From Leguminivora glycinivorella (lineage: Eukaryota; Arthropoda; Insecta; Lepidoptera; Tortricidae), in assembly GCF_023078275.1 (NCBI RefSeq), contig NC_062996.1, positions 4,216,001 through 4,280,000 on the forward strand: a stretch of DNA of 64,000 nucleotides, given 5' to 3'. The position numbers and the translations under genes were made by a program. Below the pieces are notes generated by a model, which did not search any database, was not told the DNA's origin, and worked only from the letters and a program-made list of their open reading frames with translations. Shown piece after piece: positions 47,901 through 61,300 of the stretch (the stretch's first letter is position 1; every line of letters begins with the position of its first letter).

Positions 47901-50900
47901 TGATTGTTACAAATACATGTACAGTCACCGGCATAAATAAGTGATGATTTCTGTACCTTGTCGCTTTTAATCATTTGACAACTTCGTATGACATTTCAAA
48001 CAAGATGTTAATATGACAAGGTACAGAAATCATCACTTATTTGTGCCGGTGACTGTAATCTTATAGAATGTAAAACACTAACGCAGACAGCAGTTGTAAT
48101 ATAATCCATAATCTTAAAGAAAAGCTGACGAAATGAAGGCAGGATCAGTCATTCGCCGTTTTGCTTTTTTTTTAATCTACGTGGACTTATGCCGCACATT
48201 TTGGCGACTATACTAATGTCACATCTCGGACACTGGCGATCAAATATATGAAAGAGGCGCGTTCCTAGCACACATTCTAAGCTCTTGTAGGTGAACGCGT
48301 AGCATGCTTGTGTGAGTGAGATATGACAAGTCGACTGTTCGCGTTTTTGACAGGCGGTAACTGTGGGGTAGCCGAGAGGGGGTGAGCGGCACTTTCAGCG
48401 GGGAGCGGGAGTGGCCATACTGAACGATAGTACTCTTTATTATACTGTGCTAATGTGTGGACGCTACCATGTACTAATGTAGTGAAGTCTAGTCAGAGAC
48501 CCACTTGGTCGGTTACCATAAGGGCGATGTACATCCTTATAAGCGTATCCTGTCACAACTGTATAACGGGGAGTGCTTCGAGGAATTGTTCAGATTAATC
48601 CCTACCGCTTCTTTCCGCCATCGCCCTACGCGACAGCATTTCCGTCACCATCATTTAGATGGCTGGCAATCCTCAACTGTGCGTTTCTCCAGAAACTTCC
48701 TGCCCCGCACAGCTAAACTGTGGAATTAATTGTCGCCAGCGGTATTTCCGGACCGATACGACCTTCACGGCCCAGCCACGACATTGGTCTAAGCGCGACA
48801 GCGGTAGCCGGCAGCGATACGTGCGAATGAAAAGTCCCATCCCTGTGTCTCGCTCCAATGTATGGCCGCCGCTCACCGCTGTCGCGCGTAGACCAATGTC
48901 GTGGCTTATTATAGTTTGTAGGAAGTTGGTCGCTCTTTTAATAAAAATGCAAGAAATTCTATATACTTCAATTTATTGAACTGGTATTTCTATCGAAGAG
49001 ATTCAAGAGAAAGTTACATTGACAGTGGCGCTAGGTGAGTAAACTAGGAACTATTTTTTTTTTTTTTTTTTAATAAACGAGACTGGCTTGACATCTAGGT
49101 ATATGTAAAATTAATTTAATCTAAACTCAATACTCCCACTAATTTTACATATCGTTGCATCACGCCTGTCCCAACATATTCAAACAAACAAAAAAAAATA
49201 CACTTCTATATTTGCTTAACTAAGTACAAGATCTCTGTTCACACAAAACTTTTGTAAAGGCAGAGCTTTTGTCAGAAAATCAGCTAACTGGTTTGAGCTT
49301 TGAACATACTGAATTTTTAACAATCCTTGCTCTACCTTTTCACGGATAAACTTATATTTAACATCAATATGTTTTGATCGTTGATGAAACACAGGATTAC
49401 TTATTAATTTTATAGCAGCTTGGTTATCCACCAACAGTAACATATTATTCAGAGATTCACCTAAGTCTAATAAGAATTGTCTAAGCCATAAAAATTGTTT
49501 TGTGGCTTCACATGCCGCTATGAATTCAGCTTCCATTGTGGAAAGAGCAATGGTTTGTTGTTTTCTACTAGCCCATATAATCGGGCCATTATTCAATAAG
49601 AAAATATAGCCACTGGTAGATTTCCTCGATTCAGTGTCACTTGCATAATCTGAATCACAGTAACCAACCAGGTCTGAACTACCTTTGTACTCTATACCAA
49701 TATGTTTGGTTGCTATTAAGTATCTTATAATACGTTTAACAGCATTTACATGCTCTATGCTTGGGTTATTTACATAACGGCATACAAGATTAACAGCAAA
49801 TGAAATGTCTGGACGAGACACTGAGGCTAAAAACAACAATGAGCCTACTGCCTCTCTAAAAGGAAAATTGATTGTCTCGCCATCATTACTACAGTTTGTT
49901 AATGACACATTTGGGTCTACTGGTGTAGAGCAAGAATGAGCATCTGACATATTAAATCTTTTAATTATCTGCTCTATGTATTTGCTTTGAGTGATGTGAA
50001 TGGAATGTTCATTCCTACTTATTTCCAGTCCCACAAAATAATTAAGATCTAATATCCTTACACAGAAATTTGTTTTTAAAGCCTCTATCACAAAGTTTAA
50101 TGTCTCTTCACTTGAGCAAAATATGAGACCATCATCAACATATATAATCAACAATATTTTCACATTATTTATGTAACTTGTGAATACACAATGGTCAGAT
50201 TCAGTCTGTGTAAATCCATAGGACTTAAGGAAATTGGTAAACTTTGCATTCCAGCAGCGAGATGCTTGTTTCAACCCATAGAGGGACTTATTTAACTTGC
50301 AAACTTTACCATTTTCTACATTCACGCCTAGTGGAATTTCCATAAAAATTTCTTCTTCAAGCTCTCCATACAAAAATGCTGTTTTAACATCAAATTGAAC
50401 AATTTTATAATTATGCTTTGCAGCCAAGCTTAGTAAGATTCTGATGGAATCATATCGAGTAGTCGGGGAGAAGGTCTCCGTATAATCTATATTTTTAACT
50501 TGTGTGAAGCCTCGAGCACACAACCGAGCTTTATACCTCTCAATATTGCCTTCTCGATCCTGTTTGATATTGAACACCCATTTTGATGTTATAGGCTTCT
50601 TGCCATTTCCAGCTTCTTTGTCAACTATTGTCCATGTTTTATTATCCTCGTGTGCCTTAAGTTCGTCATTAATTGCTTCCTTCCATTTCATTGCATCAAA
50701 ACTCTGCATTGCTTCCTCATATGTTGAAGGCACCGGGTATTCAGTAAAGTTAACTTCATCGAAATGAATATTCCTCCTAGGTCGCAACAGTATAGGGGAT
50801 CTCACATCAGGTATGTTAACTGTCTGACTTGGTTCAAAAGTAACATCATTTTCCTCACAACTCTTCAAACTATCATCTACAGTTGAAGTTTCGGCCCTGG

Positions 50901-53900
50901 GCGGAGTTGACGCTGGAGTCGAAGTAGTCTGAGGTCCTGAGGGAACTTCACTGTCTGACTCTTCTATTTCGATCAGAGCAGATTTGTTAACAATGTTGTC
51001 ACCACAGGTTTCATCAAATATAACATCGCGTGTCACTTTTATCTTCTTGGTAGTTGGATCATACATTCTATAATTTTCATTTTCATAGCCAACTAGGTAC
51101 ATTTTATTACTTTTCTTTTCAAGTTTTGTTCTACATGCGTCAGGAACATGAACAAAACCACAAGATCCGAATATTCTGAGATGTTGCAGCTTTGGTTTTT
51201 CACCATACCAAATCTCAAATGGTGACTTGTCAGGTGTTTGTGTTGAGGTTGTCCTGTTCAATATGTACACTGCACATCCAACTGCTTCTGCCCATAAATT
51301 CATTGGCAGATTGCGACTGTAAAGCATTGAACGTGCACTTTCCACGATCGTGCGTAATTCTCTTTCAGCCCGGGAATTTTGCTGGGGCGTATAGGGTGCT
51401 GTGCGTTCATGTTCAATGCCATTTTGGTTAAGGTAATGTTTAAACTCATTGTTCACATACTCCTTGCCATTATCAGTATGCAGGATGCGTATATTGTGAC
51501 CAAACTTGGCAAACTTGTTCCGTATTATAGCATTAAATGTCTTAAAGTGTTCCAGCACTTCACTTTTATGCCTCATAAAACTTACATATAAGAAACTAGA
51601 GGCTGCATCTTTAAACAAGACAAAGTACACCATACCTTGAACAGACGATTCACTCATTGGTCCACAAACATCACTGTAGACTAGGGCTCCAGGGCTCTGC
51701 TCACCTCGGAGTGAAGTATGGAATGGGAGGCGACTTTGTTTCCCATACATACAGCCTTCACAAACAAATTTTTCATCACTTAAGTCTTTACACTGTAGAA
51801 GTCCATTTTTCACCATTTTTTGAATTTCTTTCACATTCAGATGCGCAAGTCTTTCATGCCAAACTCTAAGATTGTTCACAGGCGCAAGCACAGAATTACA
51901 ACTAGCACTTTTCACAACTTCAAAGTTCATCACATATAAGTTATTACACTTTTTGGTTGCACTCAATACCACATTATTGTCTTTGTAAATAAGAGCAGAG
52001 TTGTTTTTCTTTAGTATAACATAGTTATACTGCATTATGGTACCCTCTGAAAATAAATTCCTTGTTAATTCAGGTACCCATATAACATCTCTCAGTATGT
52101 TTTCCTCCCACTGACCGTTCAAGCACTTCTTTATAAGTATGGTACCTATACCACATACTTTCAAGTTCTGTTTGTTTCCTAGTTTCACATATCTTTCGTC
52201 ATCATCGCTGTACAGATCCAGTTTCATAAAGAAATCTTTTCTAAAAGTCATATGCACTGAAGCGCCGCTATCTAGCAGAAAAACATCTTCAGATTCTTCT
52301 GATAAGTTTAAGCATTGTTCCACATGAAATGCTAGCATGTTACCACCATTACTACCTGGCTTGTTATATGATTTCTTTTTAGATCTGCAATCTCTGGCAA
52401 AATGTCCTCGCTTGTTGCAGTTATAACAAATGAAGCGATGACGTCTATCTTCATCATTGTGAGAACTGTTCTTTTTCGGTCTAGCCTTTTCTTGTGTAGT
52501 GACCAGAGCTACATCGGCCTTCTCCTCCGCCGTCAGACTGGCTTCTTCATCCATCAATCTTGCTGTCAGGTTTGATAAGGTTTGCTGCGATGACGCCAAA
52601 GATAACCAGGCCTGTCTAATGGAGCGGTATTTCGCCGGTAAGGTGCTTAAAATTTTGGTTATGATGGCTGTATCACTGATCTTCTCATCACAATCTTTCA
52701 GTTGTTGGGCTAAGCTCTCCACCTTGGAGATGTGCTGTGCCATGCTGTCAGACGGGTTCATTTTATATTGATAAAACTGCTCGTGCACGATCATTTTATT
52801 GAATTCAGATTTTTTTTCATATATAGATTCCAGTTTTTCCATAATTTGTAAAGCAGTTTTACAGTTTTCTACGAGTGCTATTTGCCGGTAATCCATGGCC
52901 GACGTCATTATGAACATCGCCAGGCCATCGCTCTTGAGCCATGATTCCTTATTAGTCTCGGGTTCTGGCTTACTTATATCAATGCCCTTCGCTCGTAGTG
53001 CACACTTTATTTGAAATTTCCATTGCCGGAAATTATTTCCATCAAAATGTTCCACGTTCATTTTGAGTCCGCCGACCTCCATGTTTATAGGTTATACATG
53101 TGAATTACTTTGCACACAAATTTCACTGTACCTAGTCCACACACTGCTCTTTGTATTTTTATTAAACAGCTGGGCCCATAACCTATTATAGTTTGTAGGA
53201 AGTTGGTCGCTCTTTTAATAAAAATGCAAGAAATTCTATATACTTCAATTTATTGAACTGGTATTTCTATCGAAGAGATTCAAGAGAAAGTTACATTGAC
53301 AGTGGCGCTAGGTGAGTAAACTAGGAACTATTTTTTTTTTTTTTTTAATAAACGAGACTGGCTTGACATCTAGGTATATGTAAAATTAATTTAATCTAAA
53401 CTCAATATGGCTGAGCCGTCAAACTTTCAAGAGAAGAGCCCATCAGTACACCCATCTTAAAGACGCACCTCCAACACTTCTGATGTTTCGGTAGTCTATG
53501 GGCGGCAGTGATCGCTTACCATCAGGCGACCTGTTTGCTCTGCTCTGCTATCCCACAAAAAAAAATTCCTTACAGCATATAATCATATGACAATCGATCA
53601 GAAGTGCGACCAAAATTACTTTTTTAATGTTTATTGTGTGCTTGTTCCAGTGTTCTCTGACATGGACGTGGCGATGCGCAAGCACCAGGAGGCGACCGTG
53701 CTCGTCAACTTCGCTTCGCTCCGCTCCGCATATGACAGCACCATGCAGGTAATATACATGGATACCCTTTCAAATCCATGAAAAAAAACGATTCGCCTAA
53801 TTAAGTACTTAACTTAAAATTCTACGTAAGTTAAAACCTTTAAATCTACGTGAAAAAAAATTGCCTCAAAATATTGCCACATTGTTAGCCAGTTCATGAT

Positions 53901-55338
53901 ATAAAATCGCTTTGTTAGCATTAAGAAGTATTATAAAAATCGCATTTCATAAGATACATTCTGTGTCAATACGCGGCAACATGAGTCACAAATTTATGCC
54001 ACGTTCCATTTATTCACGACGCAATTTCAAGCGATAACCTATCTCTAAATAAGAGTTACTTTCCCGATATATGCATAGATCCTTTAATTTTCAGCGTGCG
54101 TAGCCGAATGGCATTTCTCCGACGCCAAACGAAAACGAAACGCCGCGCCAGTTAGTCTGGCTCGGTCGCGCCAATACGCACGAGCGATAGAGATAGATAT
54201 CTACTAGCGTTTCGTTTCGTGAGCGTTTCGTGAGCGTTTGTGCCATTCGGCTACGCACCCAGCTGTAGTTCAAATAAAAACGCAATAAAGTCGTGACTCA
54301 CGTTTTTTTTACGCAGATTCACTCTGTTTGTGAATTACGCGCCATTTTTTATTGCCAAACTTTGGTTTACCGTCTATAATAGGCTAGTTTCCTACTAGTC
54401 AAATTAGCTTCTTTTTAAGAACTGTCAAAACGATTTGCTAATATGGAATTACTATGAAATACTGAGAATTCATTTACTTTATATCTTTCTCTTTGACTTA
54501 TTAAATAGAAACTATGTTTAAACATAACTACTGTCCATATTTTTCTTCTAATTATGTGGTGCTTTATTTCGTGCACTGCATAAAATATTTTATTTTAAGT
54601 ACAGGAAACTATCCTATTAATCTCTTTATGTACTTGTTATTAGTGCTAAAGATAAACTTTGTTGTTGAACAGGCGATGCAGCACCCCCAGATCAACACTA
54701 TCGTCATCATCGCCGAGGGCATCCCTGAGAACATGACCAGGAAGATCATCAAGCTTGCCGACGCGAGAGGCGTAAGTTTACCACCACTTTAACCACCGGC
54801 TCAAAAGTAGGGGTGATTTTTTAACCCTCAAGATATGCGCTCAAAGAAATTAATATGTGCCCTATGGCATTGTAGCACTCACAGATGGACTTATTTCGAT
54901 GAAATAAGAGTTTTGAATGATTCACGGTTATTTTCATTAGACTTATATTGACCGGGATTACCTTTTTGATTTTTGTCGAGCTCCCGATATTTCGACGCAG
55001 TTGCGTGCATCATGATCACGAAAACTGACGAAGGCGGGTGGAATCGCGGTCTATATCCCGGTCAATAAAAGTCTTATTTCGATGCAGTTTGTTAACGATA
55101 GGAGCGATTTGTCTTGCTGTAAATTGTAATGAAAATCGGATCCAAAAAGATATAATGTATTTTTGGCATAATTGCATTGGGGATTACTTTTTATTACCTA
55201 AACTTTGTAGCAGGACGGTTATTTGGATCAGAGATCGCTTAATTTTGTTCCGTAGAAACGAGATAGCAAAGTAAGGATTTGTTCCCAATTAGTTTTTAAC
55301 CCCCGACGCAAAAACGACAGGGTGTTATAAGTTTGACG

Positions 55339-55373
<35 letters not shown>

Positions 55374-58300
55374 GTGTGTGTGTGTCTGTCTGTAGCATCG
55401 TAGCTCCCAAACGGATGAACCGATTTCGATTTAGTTTTTTTTTTCATTTGAAAGCTGTGTTAGTCGGGAGTGTTCTTAGCCATGTTTCATGAAAATCGGT
55501 CCACTAGGTCGCGGTCGGGGGTTTTTTCAAAATTTTAATTTTGTGGTTAGGTTATATTTAATAAATTCGGTGATAAAGTCGCACAATGTTGCAACTGATT
55601 TTAAGATGACAAAATATAAAGTGAACGAGTTCAAACAAGACTAGGTCGCATTAGGTTACTGTCTTAAACAATGAACTTAAGTATGAATGTTAGTAAATAA
55701 AAAGAGTAAATAGGTATCTCATAGGTAAGCGTGATCCACCGTAGACCGCATCATCACTTACCATCAGGTGTGATCGTGGTCAAACGTCTACCTATTCATA
55801 CTAAAAAAAAAAAAAAACCTACTATTTCGAGGGGTTAGTGGTTAAACCCGATAAGTAGAGCAACTTTGTTTTTGTAATTCTATCTATGTGCAATGTCCGC
55901 AACGTTCTTATTTCTATGAAAAAAATATCTCGATTTATCGGGTTTTGCCTCTAACCCCTCATTTATTATATTACTAGCATTTGCCCGCGGTTTCGCTCGC
56001 GTTTATTTATTTATTTATTTAAACTTTGTTGCACAATACAAAAAAGTACAAATGGCGGACTTAATGCCAGATGGCATTCTCTACCAGTCAACCATGGGCT
56101 AAACCGAAAGATTATATTATTTGTGCCGTTTGTATATCCGAGGTCTTTATAGAGAGAGTACGTCGTAGACGTCGCATCGGACCGATAGATGGCGCCATCG
56201 TTCGTTGTAAGTCGCTCCGGCGTCTCACCGCCGCGATGTTGGTAGTCCCGTTTTTCCCCACCTGCAACACAAGGCCCCCGCGCCCCGACTCGCCACCAGC
56301 CACCCTCATTGTTTCGTCGAACGCCGAAGTGACCGGTTGTCGCGTATTCCGTTCGAACATTTTTACAGCATGGTGTCTCGAAATTAATCTTTTAGTTTCT
56401 ATTTCCTTGTTATTTCTGGTCAAACCAGAGTTATTCGTGTTTTTATTTAAAAAGTGGCTTATAACGTTTCGGAATTATGAAATTTTTCAATTTCATCCGT
56501 CAATTCTTTCTTCCCTTTTAATTTGCGCTCGTTCGTCTTGAATAATGAGATATATTATGCCTCGCTAGCGATCATTATTCGTCTTTCGGGGTTCTCACTA
56601 TAGAAATGAACGAGCGGTGCTTTATGATTCTACCCACTTTTTTGTAAGAAAGTTCCATGCTGCAAAAATCGTTACCGTTAATCAGTTTTCTTTTTAAACT
56701 ATTCGCATTTCCGAGACTAAAGTAGGAAGTGTTATCCGCGTATTAAAAGTTTCGCGCGAGAATATAAGCGGTAACGTAGGTAAGTTGCTCCGCCGGGGAC
56801 CACGTGCTCCGGGGACCACGTGCTTCGCGACCGCGGGCTGCGCGACCTGCGGGGCGGCGGCGGCGGCGGCGGCGGGCGCGGTGGAGGAATACCGCGCTCA
56901 AGGAGGTTTGAATTTCTCCGACGAATGGGTGAGCAGATTCATATTATTTTAGAAAGAATACGTTCGGTTTCCGATTCGGTGCGGAGGCCCCAAGCCACGT
57001 GTCGGCGCCGAAACTTACTGTAGCGCTGCGATAGCGCCGCTGACCGCGGCAGTGTTGTCCGCCGCGTCGGCGCCGCCGAGGTTGCGTAGAAGTTGCCTCC
57101 TCGTTAACGATGGCCATCTCTGCGGTGCCGCCGAACAACGTTGTGGCCGCCGCATAGGCGTCGCATGCGACGCTGTAAGTATGTCTGCTGCTGCCCCGAC
57201 GCGAGCGCCGTGCCGTTAGTGATCAGTCGTCAATACGCAGGCTACCAGCGCGGCCACCTTCTGCCCCCGCCACAACGCCGCGAGCCTGCTGAAGCTGTCC
57301 ACCAATATCGCTGGCCGCCACGCTTATGCTGGCGCCTCGATGGTGATGCAGAGCGTGCGTCTGCCGTGACAACGCCGCGATCCTGCTGAAGCTGTCCACC
57401 AGTATCGCTGGCCGCCACGCTTATGCTGGCGCCTCGATGGTGATGCAGAGCGTGCGTCTGCCGTGACAACGCCGCGATCCTGCTGAAGCTGTCCACCAGT
57501 ATCGCTGGCCGCCACGCTTATGCTGGCGCCTCGATGGTGATGCAGAGCGTTCGTCTGCCGTGACAACGCCGCGATCCTGCTGAAGCTGTCCACCAGTATC
57601 GCTGGCCGCCACGCTTATGCTGGCGCCTCGATGGTGATGCAGAGCGTTCGTCTGCCGTGACAACGCCGCGATCCTGCTGAAGCTGTCCACCAGTATCGCT
57701 GGCCGCCACGCTTATGCTGGCGCCTCGATGGTGACGATGCAGAGCGTTCGTCTGCCGTGACAACGCCGCGATCCTGCTGAAGCTGTCCACCAGTATCGCT
57801 GGCCGCCACGCTTATGCTGGCGCCTCGATGGTGATGCAGAGCGTGCGTCTGCCTTGACAACGCCGCGAGCCTGCTGAAGCTGTCCACCAATATCGCTGGC
57901 CGCCACGCTTATGCTGGCGCCTCGATGGTGATGCAGAGCGTTCGTCTGCCGTGACAACGCCGCGATCCTGCTGACTGTCCACCTGCTGTAGCTGTCCACC
58001 AGTATCGCTGGCCGCCACGCTTATGCTGGCGCCTCGATGGTGATGCAGCGAGCTCATCTGCCGTGACAACGCCGCGATCCTGCTGAAGCTGTCCACCAGT
58101 ATCGCTGGCCGCCACGCTTATGCTGGCGCCTCGATGGTGATGTAGAGCGTTCATATGCCGTGACAACGACGCGAGACGCGACCCTGCCGAAGCTGTCCAC
58201 CAGTATTGCTGGCCGCCACGCTTATGCTGGCGCCTCAGTAGTGATGCGGAGCGTAATACTGTTAACCGCTGCACAGGCGTCGCAATCCTTCTGCTGCGTC

Positions 58301-61300
58301 TGCCGTGACAACGCCGCAAGCTACTTGAAGTTTTCCACCGGTGTCGTCGGCCGACACGCTCATGCTGGCGCCTTGATGTCGCCTCGATCGCACGAGGTAA
58401 GATTGCAGACGCGGCGACCTTCATCGCGCCACCGAGCGCAATACTGCGGCTGCCGCGAAGGCGTCGCTAATTTTCCTGCCGCGTTTGCCGTGACGACGCC
58501 GCGAACTCTGTTGATGCTGTTCACCGATGTAGCTGACTGCCACGCTGGCGCCGGTGCCTCCCGCGCTGACGGCGGCGACCTCGAGAGGGCGACCGAGCAC
58601 GATACTGCGCGACGCGACAGGGCATCGAGACGCCTTTCGAGCTGACGACGGCCGTCTCAATCTCACCGCCGAACATAACAGCGTCTGCTGCAGTGACAAG
58701 CTGGTAAGATTGCTGATGTGGGCCCTTGGTGCTGCTAGCCGCCACGCTGATAACGCCCGTCGCGCCTAAGATGTCACGCTCACCGCGAACACTGTCTTCC
58801 CCTACAATGGTGCCACGACCACGACTATCCAGGCTCCGTCTACTACGGTATCGTTGCAGACTCTGTTGCTGACCAGGCTGATACTACCCTCCAATGTGAC
58901 GACGGGCGCCGCTATCAGCTGACATCCCGTACACTATGGTATCCACTCTTCTCTTTCCAGTTCCCGTGAAGTACGACTGTATTTACACTCTATTTTGACC
59001 AAGGACTCCTCCGTCGCCGAAGTGAGAACAGATAAATTCTTAAGATGCTACGTCCTAACGTGGTTTGGAGACCCATAGTTGAACGAGGTAAGACGTCAAT
59101 AACCGGACGAGGAGCCGCACTGCTGCGAGGGTGTCCTGACGATGTTCGCGAGCTATCTAATCGGAGAGGCGCCTCGCGAGAAGACCCTGTGATTCCTGTA
59201 CATCGCTCATTGTGTAGGTCAAAGACATCGTAAAGGTTTGCGGAATTAAAAAAAAAAATCCCTTTCAGAATGTCCAGATCTGAATTCGAGCCAGCGTCCT
59301 GCATCCTGAGCGTGCGTCTGTTTACCGGGCGGACACCAAAACCGATCGGCAATCTGGCCGCGGGGGTTCCAAGTACACGACGATTTCCCGGAGGCTTGTG
59401 GCGCCCCCTGTCCATTCGAGAGATTAACTTATTCGCCGAGCCTCTAATAAACAAATTGGGAAAAATAAACCTGCTTCGCCTTAGTGAACTTCAGATTCCA
59501 GCTCAAAGCGAAAGGGGCCAGGAACTCAGGAGTACTTCAGTAGTTATCATCTGGCTCGACTATACTCAATTAATATAGTGCTTGATTCGATCGTAGAACC
59601 TGATTTCATAAATTTCACAACTTTCGTGGTCTACAGAGGAAGGTTGCACCGCTGCAGTTTCCAGCATTACCTCGTACAGCTGCCGATAGCTGTAGGCCAA
59701 TCGCCCCTGTTTTGCTTGCATCTGCAGCCCGATAAGACCTTCAATAATCGGAACATTGTACGAAGTAAAGCTCTTCCGATGGAGAATAATCTTCAACAGG
59801 CGGTGGCGCTGGCGACTGAAGTGACATGCAGCCGGCTTAAGGTTCGCATAGCACTATATGCTATGCACAGTTCAGTTGTATGTTATGTTATGCTGTACGA
59901 TGGCAGGACTACATCTCTTCTGTTACGAGTAACTACGACAGTAACTGCTGACTCCAACAGACTGTCGTACGAGGTCAGTATGCACCCCCTGGGAGCCAAG
60001 TAAGTGACCTTCGGTGACCTCGCCTTCTTCTGCTTCGCCCGTCATCGTACCTCTTCGTCTGCGAGAGCCCTGCATTACGCCGTACAACGGTACGTATTAA
60101 GCCTCCGCCACACATAAAGCGCATTCCGCTTCGCTATCAGCGCGCTGAATGCGCGTGCATTCCGCTCGCGTCCCGCGCGCGTTGCGCTCGCTATCAGCGC
60201 TCGTTCGTTCCCGCTAGCGCCCACTGGGCGCAACGCCAGCGTTAGTGCGGTGCACCGCCATTATTGCGCTCCGCCTACGCTCTTAAAGCGCGCATGTGTG
60301 GCGGTGTTAAATTCACCCCTTGACCTGCTACCACGACGTGTTCAGCAACCACCAGCGATGCGACACTGACGTCTCCACCTCTCAGTCTACTCTGTCGACC
60401 TTCATTGCACGAAGTAGAAATCCGTCGCATCGGGTTTTGGATTAGGTAATGGATTACCCTAAGAGTCAATGACTGACTTAAAGAAATCGACTGATACCTC
60501 CGTCCAGTGTAGTAGCAATCGACAGCGCTCGTACTTTTCATCTTCTAGGCTAGTCTTACCGAGCGATCGGTATCCTCAAATGCCCTCACTAAAAAGAGTT
60601 CAGAGTTCAGGAGTCTCGCTTGCAACCGCGCTCGCTTGACGCGAAATAGTCTGATCGAAAATACCAGTATTGTAACAAATAGCCCTTGGGCACGTGAGTG
60701 ATGACCTTTTTCTGTGTTTGATATGGACGTAAGACGTTGGACTTTAAATAGTCATATCAAAGCTAATATTGATTTAGATAATTTTTACGAAGGGTTGACA
60801 AAAGCAGTATCAATTACGTTACCCTGCTACAGTACAGATAGTTACACTACTTTTACAGTTAATTTCCACACTTTGTGTCTGAAATTGGGTTTATAACCTG
60901 ATAAAATAACGTGTCTGTTAATAATAATAGTGTATCTAAGGTTTTTGTATCTTGTTCAAGTCAGCCTCGCCTACATCTTTTTTTTTTGGTTTTGATCTGC
61001 GATGTATAATAATGTCATTTCTCTAACTATTCGCTGACTAAAGCTAAACGTCATCACGAAAATCTCTTTATGCGTTTCTGGCACCGAGATATTCGCGGAT
61101 CGAAGGCTATTTCGACTGATACATCTGTCAAATCGGTTCAACTGATTCACTTATTCTTCTATGCTATGCCAATAGGGCTACCAAAGGCTTGCGCGCCAGC
61201 TGACTCGCCACCAGGAGATAATAAACAGGTCTCTATAAAGACCTCGGATATACAAACGGCACAAATAATATAAAAATTTTACCTTCCAATAAAATTTGTA

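Larger units (their letters stand above)
48767..53423. mobile_element. CAGCCACGACATTGG-family MITE carrying the copia element
   Basis: The left arm begins ACGGCCCAGCCACGACATTG (48767). The right end is interrupted at GTGGCT (48906) and finishes after the copia with TGGCTGAGCCGT. The MITE inserted in the LINE first, and the copia inserted near the MITE's right end afterward. Confidence 0.8.
48551..53560 (+). mobile_element. LINE 3' end, split by nested MITE and copia insertions
   Basis: The left part (48551-48766) has DGWQSSTVRFSRNFLPRTAK. The right part resumes at about 53424 with ACCCATCTTAAAGACGCACC ... CAGGCGACCTGTTTGCTC and a short A tail near 53558. Read together, they parallel the uninterrupted copy at 26230-26612. 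Confidence 0.8.
56111..61273. mobile_element. About 5.2-kb TIR element with a GC-rich minisatellite core
   Basis: The left end TATATTATTTGTGCCGTTTG continuing to TATATCCGAGGTCTTTATAG is matched by the reverse complement at 61233-61273, giving TIRs of about 42 bp. The interior holds a GC-rich block (56780-58960), the 97-bp minisatellite, and a palindromic GC-rich segment at 60105-60304. No transposase was recognised; frames of up to 171 codons are repeat-driven or unassigned. The likely reading is a non-autonomous DNA transposon. A clear target duplication was not found. Confidence 0.65.

Noticed and set aside
56071..56541. 156-codon open frame as a gene
   Set aside because: It spans the left TIR and subterminal inverted repeat of the large element, and the same text appears inverted at 61380-61556; it is repeat-derived.
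56776..57140. CpG-island promoter of a separate gene
   Set aside because: GC-rich with (GGC)n-like runs, but it lies inside the TIR element and no following exon or protein could be recognised.
57275..58245. CRISPR array
   Set aside because: Units are contiguous near-identical copies without unique spacers, in a eukaryotic genome; this is a minisatellite.
57242..58424. Ladder of 84-171-codon minus-strand frames
   Set aside because: They are produced by the 97-bp minisatellite with frame shifting by one per unit. Composition is repetitive and no domain is present.
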